Origin: CAZCTO01 sp964501725 | GTDB taxonomy: Bacteria > Bacillota > Clostridia > Saccharofermentanales > Saccharofermentanaceae | Direction of reading: 5' to 3' | Length of the DNA stretch: 16,164 nucleotides | NCBI GenBank assembly: GCA_964501725.1 | Contig: CAZCTO010000029.1 | Coordinates: forward strand, 1-16,164 | Shown here: positions 1-6,952 of the stretch, piece by piece | Layout: the number at the start of each line of letters is the position of its first letter | How positions within the stretch are numbered: the stretch's first letter is position 1 | Translations under genes and position numbers: made by a program | The notes under the pieces: generated by a model | The model's database searches: none | What the model saw: only the letters and a program-made list of their open reading frames with translations | What the model was told of the DNA's origin: nothing

Positions 1-20
1 TCCGGCTTTTTACAAAGGCC

Positions 21-53
21 AAGGGAGGAACTTCGTTATGAAGTCCCTCCCTT
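21..53 (-). terminator. Hairpin after hcp, possible terminator
   Basis: A 14-bp stem (21-34 with 40-53) closes a 5-nt loop, 35 bases beyond the hcp stop codon. In the leftward transcript the one imperfect position is a G-U wobble, while in the rightward transcript it is an A-C mismatch, so the structure fits leftward RNA best. The bases after the hairpin on the minus strand (GGCCTTTGT) form only a weak T-tract, so efficient intrinsic termination is uncertain. It could instead be an mRNA-stabilising 3' hairpin or a dispersed palindromic repeat. Confidence 0.45.
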
Positions 54-87
54 CGGAGCCCCGCTTTTTTGATGTCGTCGGTACAGA

Positions 88-1719
88 TTACGCGTTCATG
101 AAAAGTGCGAGATCCTCTTCGGCAGTGCCGATCTTAGCAAGACCGAATTTATCGATGATCACTTGCGCGACGTTCTGCGACAGGAAGCCCGGGTGTGTCG
201 GACCAAGGTGAATGTTGCGAATGCCCAGGAAAAGGAGTGCCAGCAGCACGATGACGGCCTTCTGCTCGTACCATGCGATATTGAAAACGATCGGCAATTT
301 GTTGATGTCGTCGAGGCCGAATGCTTCCTGAAGCTTCTGCGCGATGACCACCAGTGAGTAAGAGTCGTTGCATTGACCGGCGTCCAACACGCGGGGGATG
401 CCGCCGATGTCACCGAGGCCGAGCTTATTATACCTGTACTTCGCACAACCCGCCGTAAGGATCACTGTATCGGACGGCAGTGCCGCGGCAAAATCCGTGT
501 AGTAACTGCGTGATTTCATGCGCCCGTCGCAACCGCCCATCACAAAGAACTTGCGAATCGCGCCGGATTTGACGGCGTCCACCACTTTGTCCGCCAGTGC
601 AATGACCTGATTGTGCGCAAAACCGCCGATTATGGTACCGGTCTCGATCTCCTGCGGAGGAGGGAGAGTTTTGGCCAATGCAATAATAGCCGAAAAATCT
701 TTCTTGCCGTCCGCTCCGGGGAGAATGTGAGGGCATCCCGGATACCCGGTGGATCCGGTCGTGAAAATCCGTCCGAGAACCTCTTCGCTTTTCGGCGGGA
801 CGATGCAGTTTGTCGTAAAGAGGATCGGGCCGCGGAAGGTCTCAAACTCGCCGACTTGCTTCCACCAGGCGTTCCCGTAATTGCCGACAAAATGGTCGTA
901 TTTCTTAAAAGCCGGATAGTAATGCGCCGGAAGCATTTCGCCGTGCGAATAAACATCCACGCCGGTTCCCCGGGTTTGCTCAAGCAGTTGTTCGAGGTCG
1001 GTAAAATCATGTCCCGAGATGAGGATGGCCGGGTTACTACGCACGCCTATGTTGACTTCGGTAATGACCGGATGGCCGTATCTTCCCGTATTGGCTCCGT
1101 CCAGAAGCGCCATGACCTTGACGCCGCACTCACCGGTGCGGAGGACCAGGCCAATCAGCTCGTCGACGGAAAGCGAGCTGTCGAGCGTCTTGGCGAGGGC
1201 TTCATACATAAATGCCATGACCTCAGGTGAAAAATCGCCGATGTTGAGCGCGTGTTCCGCATAGGCGGCGATTCCTTTAAGGCCGAGGGTTACCGTTACG
1301 CGCAAGGAGCGAATGTCCTCATCCGGTGTGGACAGTACGCCGACAACGGCGGCTTTGCGGAGCATTTCTTCCCGCGAAGAAGCAGTGTATACGGTTGCGT
1401 CCGTATCGAATACCACGCCTTCGGGCCTGGGCAACCGATCGCGCAAAGAGATGGCGAGGGCAACCTGTTTTTCGATTGCGTCCGCGTCAAAGTTTGCGTT
1501 GGTGATGGTCATGAAAAGACCGTTAAGGACCTGATGATTGACATCCGGAATCGTGGTTACGTCGAGCTTTGAGGCGACGACGATTTGCGCGATGCCCTTC
1601 AGCGTATAAATCAGAAGATCCTGCAATTGGGCAACGTCTTCCGTCTTACCGCATACACCGCGAATATCGCAGCCTGTCCCGCGGGCGGTTTCCTGGCATT
1701 GGTTACAAAACATACTCAT
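88..1719 (-). CDS. hcp: Hybrid cluster protein (hydroxylamine reductase), class I
   Basis: Cytoplasmic iron-sulfur protein of 543 residues. The family reduces hydroxylamine in vitro, and a role as nitric oxide reductase and in nitrosative stress is established for some members. Visible N-terminal cysteines C5, C8, C17 and C23 (C-x2-C-x8-C-x5-C) match the class I pattern that binds the cubane cluster in anaerobes. All expected ligands of the hybrid 4Fe-2S-2O cluster are present: H237 (SGHDF), E261 (HGEML), C305 (TTNC), C397 (GGCDG, the persulfide position), C425 (TAGCAKYR), C450 (GQCND) and E485 (WYEQK). The start at 1719 is chosen because GGAGGA (1726-1731) lies 6 bases upstream. A longer reading back to 1884 would overlap the upstream gene and adds no conserved sequence. 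The gene follows the ferredoxin-like gene by 28 bp and is almost certainly co-transcribed with it. Length is normal for the family. Confidence 0.97.
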   Translation of the reverse strand: MSMFCNQCQETARGTGCDIRGVCGKTEDVAQLQDLLIYTLKGIAQIVVASKLDVTTIPDVNHQVLNGLFMTITNANFDADAIEKQVALAISLRDRLPRPEGVVFDTDATVYTASSREEMLRKAAVVGVLSTPDEDIRSLRVTVTLGLKGIAAYAEHALNIGDFSPEVMAFMYEALAKTLDSSLSVDELIGLVLRTGECGVKVMALLDGANTGRYGHPVITEVNIGVRSNPAILISGHDFTDLEQLLEQTRGTGVDVYSHGEMLPAHYYPAFKKYDHFVGNYGNAWWKQVGEFETFRGPILFTTNCIVPPKSEEVLGRIFTTGSTGYPGCPHILPGADGKKDFSAIIALAKTLPPPQEIETGTIIGGFAHNQVIALADKVVDAVKSGAIRKFFVMGGCDGRMKSRSYYTDFAAALPSDTVILTAGCAKYRYNKLGLGDIGGIPRVLDAGQCNDSYSLVVIAQKLQEAFGLDDINKLPIVFNIAWYEQKAVIVLLALLFLGIRNIHLGPTHPGFLSQNVAQVIIDKFGLAKIGTAEEDLALFMNA

Positions 1720-1747
1720 AAAATGTCCTCCGTCTGCCGTTTCCCGG

Positions 1748-2470
1748 CTATTCCAATTCTTCTCCGCGCACAGATAGCGTAATGACCTGATGGGGGATTT
1801 TTTTGCCGCATTGCCGGAGCGCCGTGATGGCCGCGGCAGCAATTCCCTGACAACAAGGCACTTCCATACGTACAATTGTAACACTTCGGATGTTATTATT
1901 TGAGAGAATTCCGGTGAGTTTTTCCGTATAATCGCCGTCGTCGAGCTTGGGGCAGCCGATCACGGTGATACGGTTTTTCATGTATTTCTCGTGAAAAGCG
2001 CCGTGCGCGTAGGCGGCGCAGTCTGCGGCAATGAGAAGCTCGGCACCGTCAAAATACGGGGCACGGATCGGGACCAGCTTAAGCTGAACCGGCCATTGCA
2101 TCAGCTCGGACGGGGACGGCTCCGCGGATACCTCACCGGTTCTTTCCGGTACGGGACAGGCTGCGGGACTTCTGGATTCGGTCTCACGAAGCGCCTTTGC
2201 CTGAGTACCGGGGCATCCGCAGGGAAGCGGCGCGGCGGCGGATTTTTTCGCGACGGCTTCCGCGTCAAAGGGCAGTGCCTCGCGTTCTTCAAACGTAATC
2301 GCGGCGGTCGGGCAGACCGGCAGACAGTTGCCGAGTCCGTCGCAATAGTCGTCTCTCAGCAGCTTCGCCTTGCCGTCCACAAGGCCGATCGCGCCTTCAT
2401 GACAGGCGTTGACACATAATCCGCAACCGTTACATTTCTCTTCGTCGATGACGATAATTTGTCTTTTCAT
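1748..2470 (-). CDS. Ferredoxin-type 4Fe-4S protein, probable Hcp redox partner
   Basis: A 240-residue cytoplasmic iron-sulfur protein, first gene of the operon with hcp. Residues 1-60 form a two-cluster ferredoxin-like domain. The first cluster motif is complete (C13, C16, C19, C23). The second reads C43-x5-C49-x3-C53-P, so the usual second cysteine is replaced by Leu at 46; the family typically keeps this CDGLG-type motif. A further CGCPG motif (C84, C86) and a C-terminal domain with C151, C173 (IGCPKLDD) and C206-C207 resemble anaerobe proteins found beside hcp. Its inferred role is electron delivery to Hcp. The start at 2470 has GGGAGG 7 bases upstream and is preferred to an in-frame ATG at 2491 without a good ribosome binding site. 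The specific donor and cluster content are unproven. Confidence 0.88.
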   Translation of the reverse strand: MKRQIIVIDEEKCNGCGLCVNACHEGAIGLVDGKAKLLRDDYCDGLGNCLPVCPTAAITFEEREALPFDAEAVAKKSAAAPLPCGCPGTQAKALRETESRSPAACPVPERTGEVSAEPSPSELMQWPVQLKLVPIRAPYFDGAELLIAADCAAYAHGAFHEKYMKNRITVIGCPKLDDGDYTEKLTGILSNNNIRSVTIVRMEVPCCQGIAAAAITALRQCGKKIPHQVITLSVRGEELE

Positions 2471-2492
2471 ATTGATTCCTCCCATAGTCACC

Positions 2493-2521
2493 TTGTTTAA
2501 CCGAGTTCATCATAGTATATT
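2493..2521 (+). promoter_or_regulatory. Promoter of the Crp/Fnr regulator gene
   Basis: TTGTTT (2493-2498) and TATATT (2516-2521) are separated by exactly 17 bp, a good sigma-A match. The predicted start site is near 2528, giving a short 5' leader. Its -10 box overlaps the -10 box of the opposing ferredoxin-hcp promoter, so the two may compete for polymerase. Confidence 0.6.
2514..2519 (-). promoter_or_regulatory. -10 box of the ferredoxin-hcp promoter
   Basis: On the minus strand TATACT is a 5/6 match to the -10 consensus and lies about 44 bases upstream of the ferredoxin start codon, with a predicted transcript start near 2507. The position 17 bp upstream holds TACAAC, which is not a -35 box but is half of the palindrome at 2537-2550. 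A missing -35 box replaced by a regulator site is typical of class II activation by Crp/Fnr proteins. Confidence 0.55.
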
Positions 2522-2536
2522 GAAACCGTCGAGTCT

Positions 2537-2550
2537 GTTGTATTTACAAC
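2537..2550. promoter_or_regulatory. Candidate Crp/Fnr-family operator
   Basis: GTTGTATTTACAAC is a perfect inverted repeat (6-bp arms, 2-bp centre; or 5-4-5 like Fnr boxes). Its centre is about 36-37 bases upstream of the predicted ferredoxin-hcp start site, overlapping the -35 position. It is also about 10-23 bases downstream of the regulator gene's own predicted start. This suggests activation of the operon and autorepression of the regulator. Binding is inferred from geometry only. Confidence 0.6.
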
Positions 2551-2565
2551 GAAAGAAGGCTGTTT

Positions 2566-3264
2566 ATGAGGTTATCGAAAAACGAAGCGCTTTTTGCGTC
2601 AGCGATCTGGAAAGACATCCGGGAGGAGGACCGCACCGCTCTTGCGGAATGTCTGGGCGTCACCGTCCGGAAATACCCCAAAGGAGGCGTGATCATATCT
2701 TCCGGTGATACGGTTCACAGCATGGGCATCCTGCTTTCGGGCAGTGCCGCCGTCCTGTCGGAGAATATTGAAGGCTATCGCAACATGATCGCGTTTTTGA
2801 CTCCGGGCGATTTGTTTGCCGAGGTGTTCGCGCTTTCCGGTGAAAAAAGTCCCGTTTCCGTGCATGCCGAATCCGAGGCGGAAGCGGCCTTTCTGGATAT
2901 CGGGATAGTCACTCATGTTTGTCAATCCAATTGTGCGTACCACAGACAATTGGTCTGGAATCTGCTCGCACTGATCGCCCGGAAAAATGTCGCGCTCAAC
3001 GAGAAAATTCAGTGCATCGGGCAACGGTCGATCCGGGAGAAAGTTTCCGTGTTTCTGGCGATGCGGCAAAAGGAAGAGGGAACCAATCCGTTTTCGCTCC
3101 GCATGAATCGACAGGAAATGGCCGATTATCTTTGTGTGGACCGCAGTGCCCTGTCCCAAATTCTCTCTGTGATGAAAAGGGAAGGGTGGATCGAATATAA
3201 TAAGGATTGCTTTCATTTGAAAATGACGGACGAAATAGCGGGATCCGCTCATAGCAAACGTTAA
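2566..3264 (+). CDS. Crp/Fnr-family transcriptional regulator, probable HcpR-type
   Basis: A 232-residue regulator with a cyclic-nucleotide-binding-like beta-barrel (about residues 15-125, with the LTPGDLFAE turn at 78-86), a long dimerisation helix (about 125-150) and a C-terminal winged helix-turn-helix (about 178-212, MNRQEMADYLCVDRSALSQ). The N-terminal cysteine cluster that binds 4Fe-4S in Fnr is absent, so the effector is not the Fnr oxygen switch; cysteines at 29, 119, 123, 150, 190 and 215 are scattered. Divergent placement next to hcp matches the known arrangement of HcpR-type regulators, which control hcp in response to nitric oxide or related stress. The start has AGAAGG 6 bases upstream. 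The effector (heme, NO or other) is unknown. Confidence 0.88.
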   Translation: MRLSKNEALFASAIWKDIREEDRTALAECLGVTVRKYPKGGVIISSGDTVHSMGILLSGSAAVLSENIEGYRNMIAFLTPGDLFAEVFALSGEKSPVSVHAESEAEAAFLDIGIVTHVCQSNCAYHRQLVWNLLALIARKNVALNEKIQCIGQRSIREKVSVFLAMRQKEEGTNPFSLRMNRQEMADYLCVDRSALSQILSVMKREGWIEYNKDCFHLKMTDEIAGSAHSKR

Positions 3265-3308
3265 CGGATACTTTGAGGCCAATGGAATGACCTGTTTTTT
3301 TAGTTTAC

Positions 3309-3337
3309 TTGCGACATGTTTTCAAGAGGAATAGAAT
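3309..3337 (+). promoter_or_regulatory. Promoter of the TPR/TolB-like gene
   Basis: TTGCGA (3309-3314) and TAGAAT (3332-3337) are spaced by 17 bp. The predicted start near 3344 leaves a leader of about 26 bases before the ATG at 3370. This suggests that the gene is transcribed independently of the regulator upstream. A run of seven T at 3295-3301 precedes it but lacks a convincing stem. Confidence 0.55.
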
Positions 3338-3369
3338 GGGTAAGTAACCAAAGAAGGCGGAGGAGTTTT

Positions 3370-5118
3370 ATGAAAATACCGGGTTTTATCAAAAACTTTC
3401 ATCCTCGCCACAGAGGCACGGCGAAAGATAATCCTGATACCGAATCGGTACAGGCAGATGAGGCTATTGATATTGAAGAAACCGTATCTCTGAAGGTTCC
3501 CGAATCCGCGATACCCTCTGCGCCGTTGAAGCCTGATGTAAAAACTTCCGAACCGGACAAACCGGTTGCCGTCCGGGAGCCGGACGATTTGGAAAGCCTA
3601 TGGTTCTCGCTGCTTGACGATCCCAACAACGAGAAGAACTTGAACCGTTTGATACGATTTTGTCAGACACGGAAGGGACCGGCATCCGTAAATGCCGCAT
3701 TAACGGAACTCGCACTTCAGGAAGGCAGTTATCTTCCGCAACTCGTCCTTGCTTCGATGGCACTCGAGCGTAAAGAGCCGAAGGAGGCCATAGAACATTA
3801 CAAGGCTGTCCTTTCGAGTGGAAGCACCGGGGATTTCGCTCTGTTGCGAATGTCAGCGGATATGGGCAGAAACGGATATCCCGGAGAGATGATTACGCTT
3901 GTAGGCCCATGTTATAACCCTGAGAAGCACAATGAGTATATTGGTCTTAATCTTCTTCAGGCATATAAGGAAACCGGCGATATCAATCGCGGAAAAAGTC
4001 TTTTTGAACGTCTGAAGTTACTGAACAGACCCAAAATCGAAAAGGGATTGCAAACATTCGAGCGGGTTTTTATGTCAGGTCAAGTCCGGGATAATAATGA
4101 GATGAATCAAGAACCGTCGCCCGCAGCGAAGACAAGCCAACCGGAAGGCACATCCGCCGCGGTCGGAACCGTCGTGTCCGCGCCACAAGCAGAAAAGCCT
4201 CTCGGGCAAGCGGTATCTCCGGAGATAACCGGATCTGCCGCACGCGCGAAAATGATGCAGATTCCAATCTGGAAAAGCTGGATTCCGGCGCTTTCTGATT
4301 TGCTTCCCAAGACAGAGTCAGGACCGCGCGTCGGTTTATATTTGTATGCGGACACGTCTCCCCGCGGCTTGTCGGGCGAAGGCAGCGACACGTCTGTTTC
4401 TCCGGGACAGCTGGCAACTGCGATCCCCATGTGCGTTGCCGAGCAGTTGCTTTTCACGTCTCCGGTCATTCCGATTGTTCTTTTCCCCGTGTCTTTCGAG
4501 AAGGGACCCGACATGGGAAATGCCGAACCCGATGTTCAGAGTCTGTTCTCTCTCTGCTCAAAGGAATCCCTGGATTTCCTTATTACCGGAACGGTATGTC
4601 GCTCGCATGAAGGATATATCATTCGAACATGGCTTATTGATAAGACAAAGAAGACAGCAAGAATTATTTCAAAGGACATTCCGTCGGGCGATTTCGGCCA
4701 GGCCATGTCCGGTCATGTGGAGGATATGGTCTCCCTTTTTCGCGATAAAAATTACGCCTTCGAAGTCAAAAGACTCGGCATCACATATTCTTATCCGTCC
4801 GAAATGCTTTATGAGACACAACTGATCGCTCTTGAGCGGCTTGCGCGGTGTGCGCTGGTGGATGAAGGCCTTTGCTCGTCGGATGTCCTGAGTGATCCGA
4901 ATACTTTTCTTGAAACCCTTGCGTCACTGTGTCTGGCCAAACCGCTCAGCCAAAATTATCTGATGATGCTCCTTGCCGGAATGATATCGGATAAGGGACG
5001 GGGCGGCCAGTTATATCGGAACTACAGAGATCTTCTATATGACGGCGCACACAAAATGCAATACACTCCCTGTATTACATCAAGCCGGAAGGAACTCGAC
5101 AAAATTCTGAGAGGCTGA
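3370..5118 (+). CDS. Cytoplasmic protein with TPR-like repeats and TolB-like domain, function unknown
   Basis: A 582-residue protein that I do not recognise as a named family. There is no signal peptide or membrane segment, so a cytoplasmic location is inferred. Residues 15-75 are an acidic, Pro/Ser-rich low-complexity stretch. Residues about 78-235 look like TPR-type helical pairs (for example KEPKEAIEHYKAVLSSGS and LQAYKETGDINRGKSLFERL). Residues 245-290 are a Pro/Ala/Ser linker. Residues about 315-435 resemble a TolB N-terminal or FlgO-like fold, with the core strand FLITGTVCRSHEGYIIRTWL. The rest (445-582) is helical. The start at 3370 is chosen for GGCGGAGGAG just upstream; an ATG at 3316 has no ribosome binding site. 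The gene stands alone, converging on the ABC-F gene 62 bp downstream. It may be a scaffold or protein-interaction factor, but no catalytic motif is visible. Confidence 0.75.
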   Translation: MKIPGFIKNFHPRHRGTAKDNPDTESVQADEAIDIEETVSLKVPESAIPSAPLKPDVKTSEPDKPVAVREPDDLESLWFSLLDDPNNEKNLNRLIRFCQTRKGPASVNAALTELALQEGSYLPQLVLASMALERKEPKEAIEHYKAVLSSGSTGDFALLRMSADMGRNGYPGEMITLVGPCYNPEKHNEYIGLNLLQAYKETGDINRGKSLFERLKLLNRPKIEKGLQTFERVFMSGQVRDNNEMNQEPSPAAKTSQPEGTSAAVGTVVSAPQAEKPLGQAVSPEITGSAARAKMMQIPIWKSWIPALSDLLPKTESGPRVGLYLYADTSPRGLSGEGSDTSVSPGQLATAIPMCVAEQLLFTSPVIPIVLFPVSFEKGPDMGNAEPDVQSLFSLCSKESLDFLITGTVCRSHEGYIIRTWLIDKTKKTARIISKDIPSGDFGQAMSGHVEDMVSLFRDKNYAFEVKRLGITYSYPSEMLYETQLIALERLARCALVDEGLCSSDVLSDPNTFLETLASLCLAKPLSQNYLMMLLAGMISDKGRGGQLYRNYRDLLYDGAHKMQYTPCITSSRKELDKILRG

Positions 5119-5180
5119 CTTCAATGGCGCTGACAGGCGTTTCATCGCTTTACGCGCTTGCTTCTGTGTTTCGCGACTTT

Positions 5181-6731
5181 CTAATACCGTTCTCCGTTCT
5201 CATACTTCTCCCAGAATTCTTCAAAAGTGTCTTCGAGCCGGCGAATGATCCCGTTTTCAAAAAGAAGCACTTTATTGCAGACCCCCCGAAGCAGAAAAAT
5301 ATCGTGTGATGCAATCAGCAGCGTCCCGTCGTATTCAAGCAGTGTTTCTTCGAGTTTTTCGCGCATTCCGACGTCCAGATGGTTTGTCGGCTCGTCCATG
5401 ATGATGAAGTCGTTTTTCAAAAGGATCGGTTCGATCAGCTTCAGCTTCATCTGCTCACCAAAGGAAAGCGTACCGATTTTTCGTTCAAGCATTTCCTTTG
5501 TAATTCCGATATTCGACAGCAGTGCGCGATCGTTGCCGTCCAGTTTCCCGACGGTATCGATCAAGTGACGAAGTGTAATTTTTTCGGGAGGAAAGCCGGA
5601 GAAGGATTGCGGAAGGTAGGATGGCGTGCTGGTTTTACTCACCCGCAAGGAACCCGAAGAAGGCTGTAATGCCCCCAGAATCATGGAAATCAATGTGCTT
5701 TTGCCGCAGCCGTTTCTGCCGAACAATGCGCACTTTTCACCTCTCTGCATGTAAAAGTTGCTCTCCGAAAAAAGCGTTTGACCGGAAAAAGACATTGACA
5801 GGTCCTTTGCCTCCAGAATCCGGCGCCCCCGGTTCCCGCTCGACGAAATCTCGAACCGGACGGCTCGCTGTTCGTAAGGGCGCTTCTCACTCTTGTCAAC
5901 AAGGCGCTCCAAGCGGTTCAAGTCGTTTTTGACTTTCTGATCCATCTTCTTCGCTTTGGCTCGCTTAAACTCCTTCATGCCCATCTTATTTCCGCTGCGG
6001 TCCTTTTTCCTTGACTCGCGATGCGCTTTTTCCGACCAGGCGCGAACTTCGTCGATTTCCTCTTTCAGGCGCTGCTGCTCCTTTTTGCCGACCTCATACC
6101 GATGGATACTTTCCTCGAAAAGCGCCTGTTTCTGACGTTTGAACTCCGAGTAATTCCCGGAATAGGGCGTTAACTTATGATTCTCGAGCTCCAGAATCCG
6201 GTCGACGGTTTGGTCGAGGAAATACCGGTCATGAGATACTATTAATACTGTACCCCGATAATTGCGGATAACTTCGATCAGGGTGGTGATTCCCTCGTAA
6301 TCCAGATTGTTTGTCGGCTCATCCAGAAGGAGAACGGACGACTCCTGCGAGAGCAAAACAGCTAACGCCAACTTCGTTTGGTCCCCGCCGGAAAGATGAT
6401 CGAGGCGCGAAAAAATGTCCTCGTCGAGGTTCAGTAAGCGCATGTATTTCAGTATAGACGCAGTGATGCTGATCCCGGTCACTCCATCTTTCAGAGAGCC
6501 GTCCAACGGGGATTGACGGAGGACGGAACAGGTAACGCCGCTTTTGCGCCAGATTTTTCCCTCGTCCGGCATCCGGCTGCCCTCGATTAAGGAAAGCAGC
6601 GTGCTCTTGCCGGTTCCGTTCGAGCCGACAAGGCCAATGCGCTCGCCGTCTTCCATGGAAAATGATATATGATCGAACAGGGTTTGTATTCCGAAAGATA
6701 CGGATAAACCGGTTACGGTAATTTGTGTCAT
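5181..6731 (-). CDS. ABC-F family ATPase, probable ribosome protection / antibiotic resistance factor
   Basis: A 516-residue protein with two ATPase domains and no membrane segment, the hallmark of ABC-F. Domain 1 shows Walker A GSNGTGKST (36-44), signature LSGGD (113-117), Walker B LLLDEPT (134-140) and the switch histidine in SHDRYF (167-172). Domain 2 shows Walker A GRNGCGKST (338-345 region), signature LSFGE (422-426), Walker B IIMDEPTN (443-450) and SHD (475-477). The linker (about 190-305) is strongly charged, with a basic coiled coil (215-275) that in relatives reaches into the ribosomal exit site near bound antibiotic. The segment between Walker A and signature in domain 1 is short, so the long arm of EttA-type housekeeping members is absent, as in resistance members of the Vga/Lsa/Msr/VmlR type. 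The start at 6731 has GGAGG 5 bases upstream. Expression is predicted to be controlled by the attenuator directly upstream. The drug class is not readable from the protein. Confidence 0.93.
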   Translation of the reverse strand: MTQITVTGLSVSFGIQTLFDHISFSMEDGERIGLVGSNGTGKSTLLSLIEGSRMPDEGKIWRKSGVTCSVLRQSPLDGSLKDGVTGISITASILKYMRLLNLDEDIFSRLDHLSGGDQTKLALAVLLSQESSVLLLDEPTNNLDYEGITTLIEVIRNYRGTVLIVSHDRYFLDQTVDRILELENHKLTPYSGNYSEFKRQKQALFEESIHRYEVGKKEQQRLKEEIDEVRAWSEKAHRESRKKDRSGNKMGMKEFKRAKAKKMDQKVKNDLNRLERLVDKSEKRPYEQRAVRFEISSSGNRGRRILEAKDLSMSFSGQTLFSESNFYMQRGEKCALFGRNGCGKSTLISMILGALQPSSGSLRVSKTSTPSYLPQSFSGFPPEKITLRHLIDTVGKLDGNDRALLSNIGITKEMLERKIGTLSFGEQMKLKLIEPILLKNDFIIMDEPTNHLDVGMREKLEETLLEYDGTLLIASHDIFLLRGVCNKVLLFENGIIRRLEDTFEEFWEKYENGERY

Positions 6732-6743
6732 GGTGACCTCCAA

Positions 6744-6775
6744 ATAAAAAAGCCTCTGCTGCTATGCAAAGGCTT
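6744..6775 (-). terminator. Attenuator terminator just before the ABC-F gene
   Basis: On the minus strand AAGCCTTTGC (6775-6766) pairs with GCAGAGGCTT (6759-6750) across a 6-nt loop: 10 bp with one G-U, followed by a T-run. The T-run ends within a few bases of the ABC-F Shine-Dalgarno (6737-6741). A terminator in front of an ORF it does not end is the signature of transcription attenuation. Confidence 0.85.
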
Positions 6776-6836
6776 CCGATCATCTCTGTCGATATGAGTA
6801 CCGCATCCGCGCCGGATGAGTGTTCGATGAGAAAGC
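6772..6836 (-). promoter_or_regulatory. Antiterminator of the ABC-F leader
   Basis: In the minus-strand RNA GCTTTCTCATC (6836-6826) can pair with GATGATCGGAAGC (6784-6772): 6 bp plus 5 bp around a two-base bulge, with one G-U. It encloses a small perfect hairpin (CATCCG-GCG-CGGATG). The right arm uses four bases of the terminator's left arm, so the two structures exclude each other. The left arm is also the partner of the upstream ORF sequence (6907-6916). Confidence 0.65.
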
Positions 6837-6916
6837 TTACCGACGCCTCAAAATGAATGCGCGGAAGGAAGGAGCTTGCATAAGCTCTGAACCTGTTATC
6901 AGATGTGCTTTCTCAT
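6827..6916 (-). promoter_or_regulatory. Anti-antiterminator: upstream ORF pairing with antiterminator arm
   Basis: ATGAGAAAGC (6916-6907, codons 3 to 6 of the upstream ORF) is exactly complementary to GCTTTCTCAT (6836-6827). With no ribosome parked on the ORF this 10-bp pairing would lock the antiterminator arm away and let the terminator form. A ribosome with codon 3 in the P site would cover the whole segment and release the arm. A local hairpin (6872-6887, GAGCTT-ATGC-AAGCTC) lies between the arms. The pairing is seen in the bases; the switching is inferred. Confidence 0.6.
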
Positions 6917-6922
6917 TCTCAT
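6899..6922 (-). CDS. ABC-F leader peptide MRMRKHI (upstream ORF)
   Basis: A 7-codon ORF encoding MRMRKHI, ending in TGA, with a strong GGGAGG (6931-6936) 8 bases before its ATG. It lies about 170 bases upstream of the ABC-F start and ahead of the attenuator structures. Short leaders of this type control Erm methyltransferases and resistance ABC-F genes by drug-dependent ribosome stalling. The Arg-Met-Arg stretch fits the (R/K)-X-(R/K) motif known to arrest macrolide-bound ribosomes and is close to the minimal MRLR arrest sequence of ErmDL. The peptide is unlikely to act in trans. The inducing drug is inferred, not shown. Confidence 0.75.
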   Translation of the reverse strand: MRMRKHI

Positions 6923-6952
6923 GGGTATAACCTCCCGTGTTCTTAGCCCAAG

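Noticed and set aside
613..1230. 205-codon rightward frame inside hcp
   Set aside because: It is antisense to a strongly conserved gene, with no ribosome binding site and no recognisable protein.
1720..1884. Upstream extension of hcp by 55 codons to an ATG at 1884
   Set aside because: It overlaps the end of the ferredoxin gene, has no conserved sequence, and the start at 1719 has an ideal ribosome binding site.
3273..3301. Possible terminator of the Crp/Fnr regulator gene ahead of seven T
   Set aside because: The bases before the T-run form only a short, mismatched stem.
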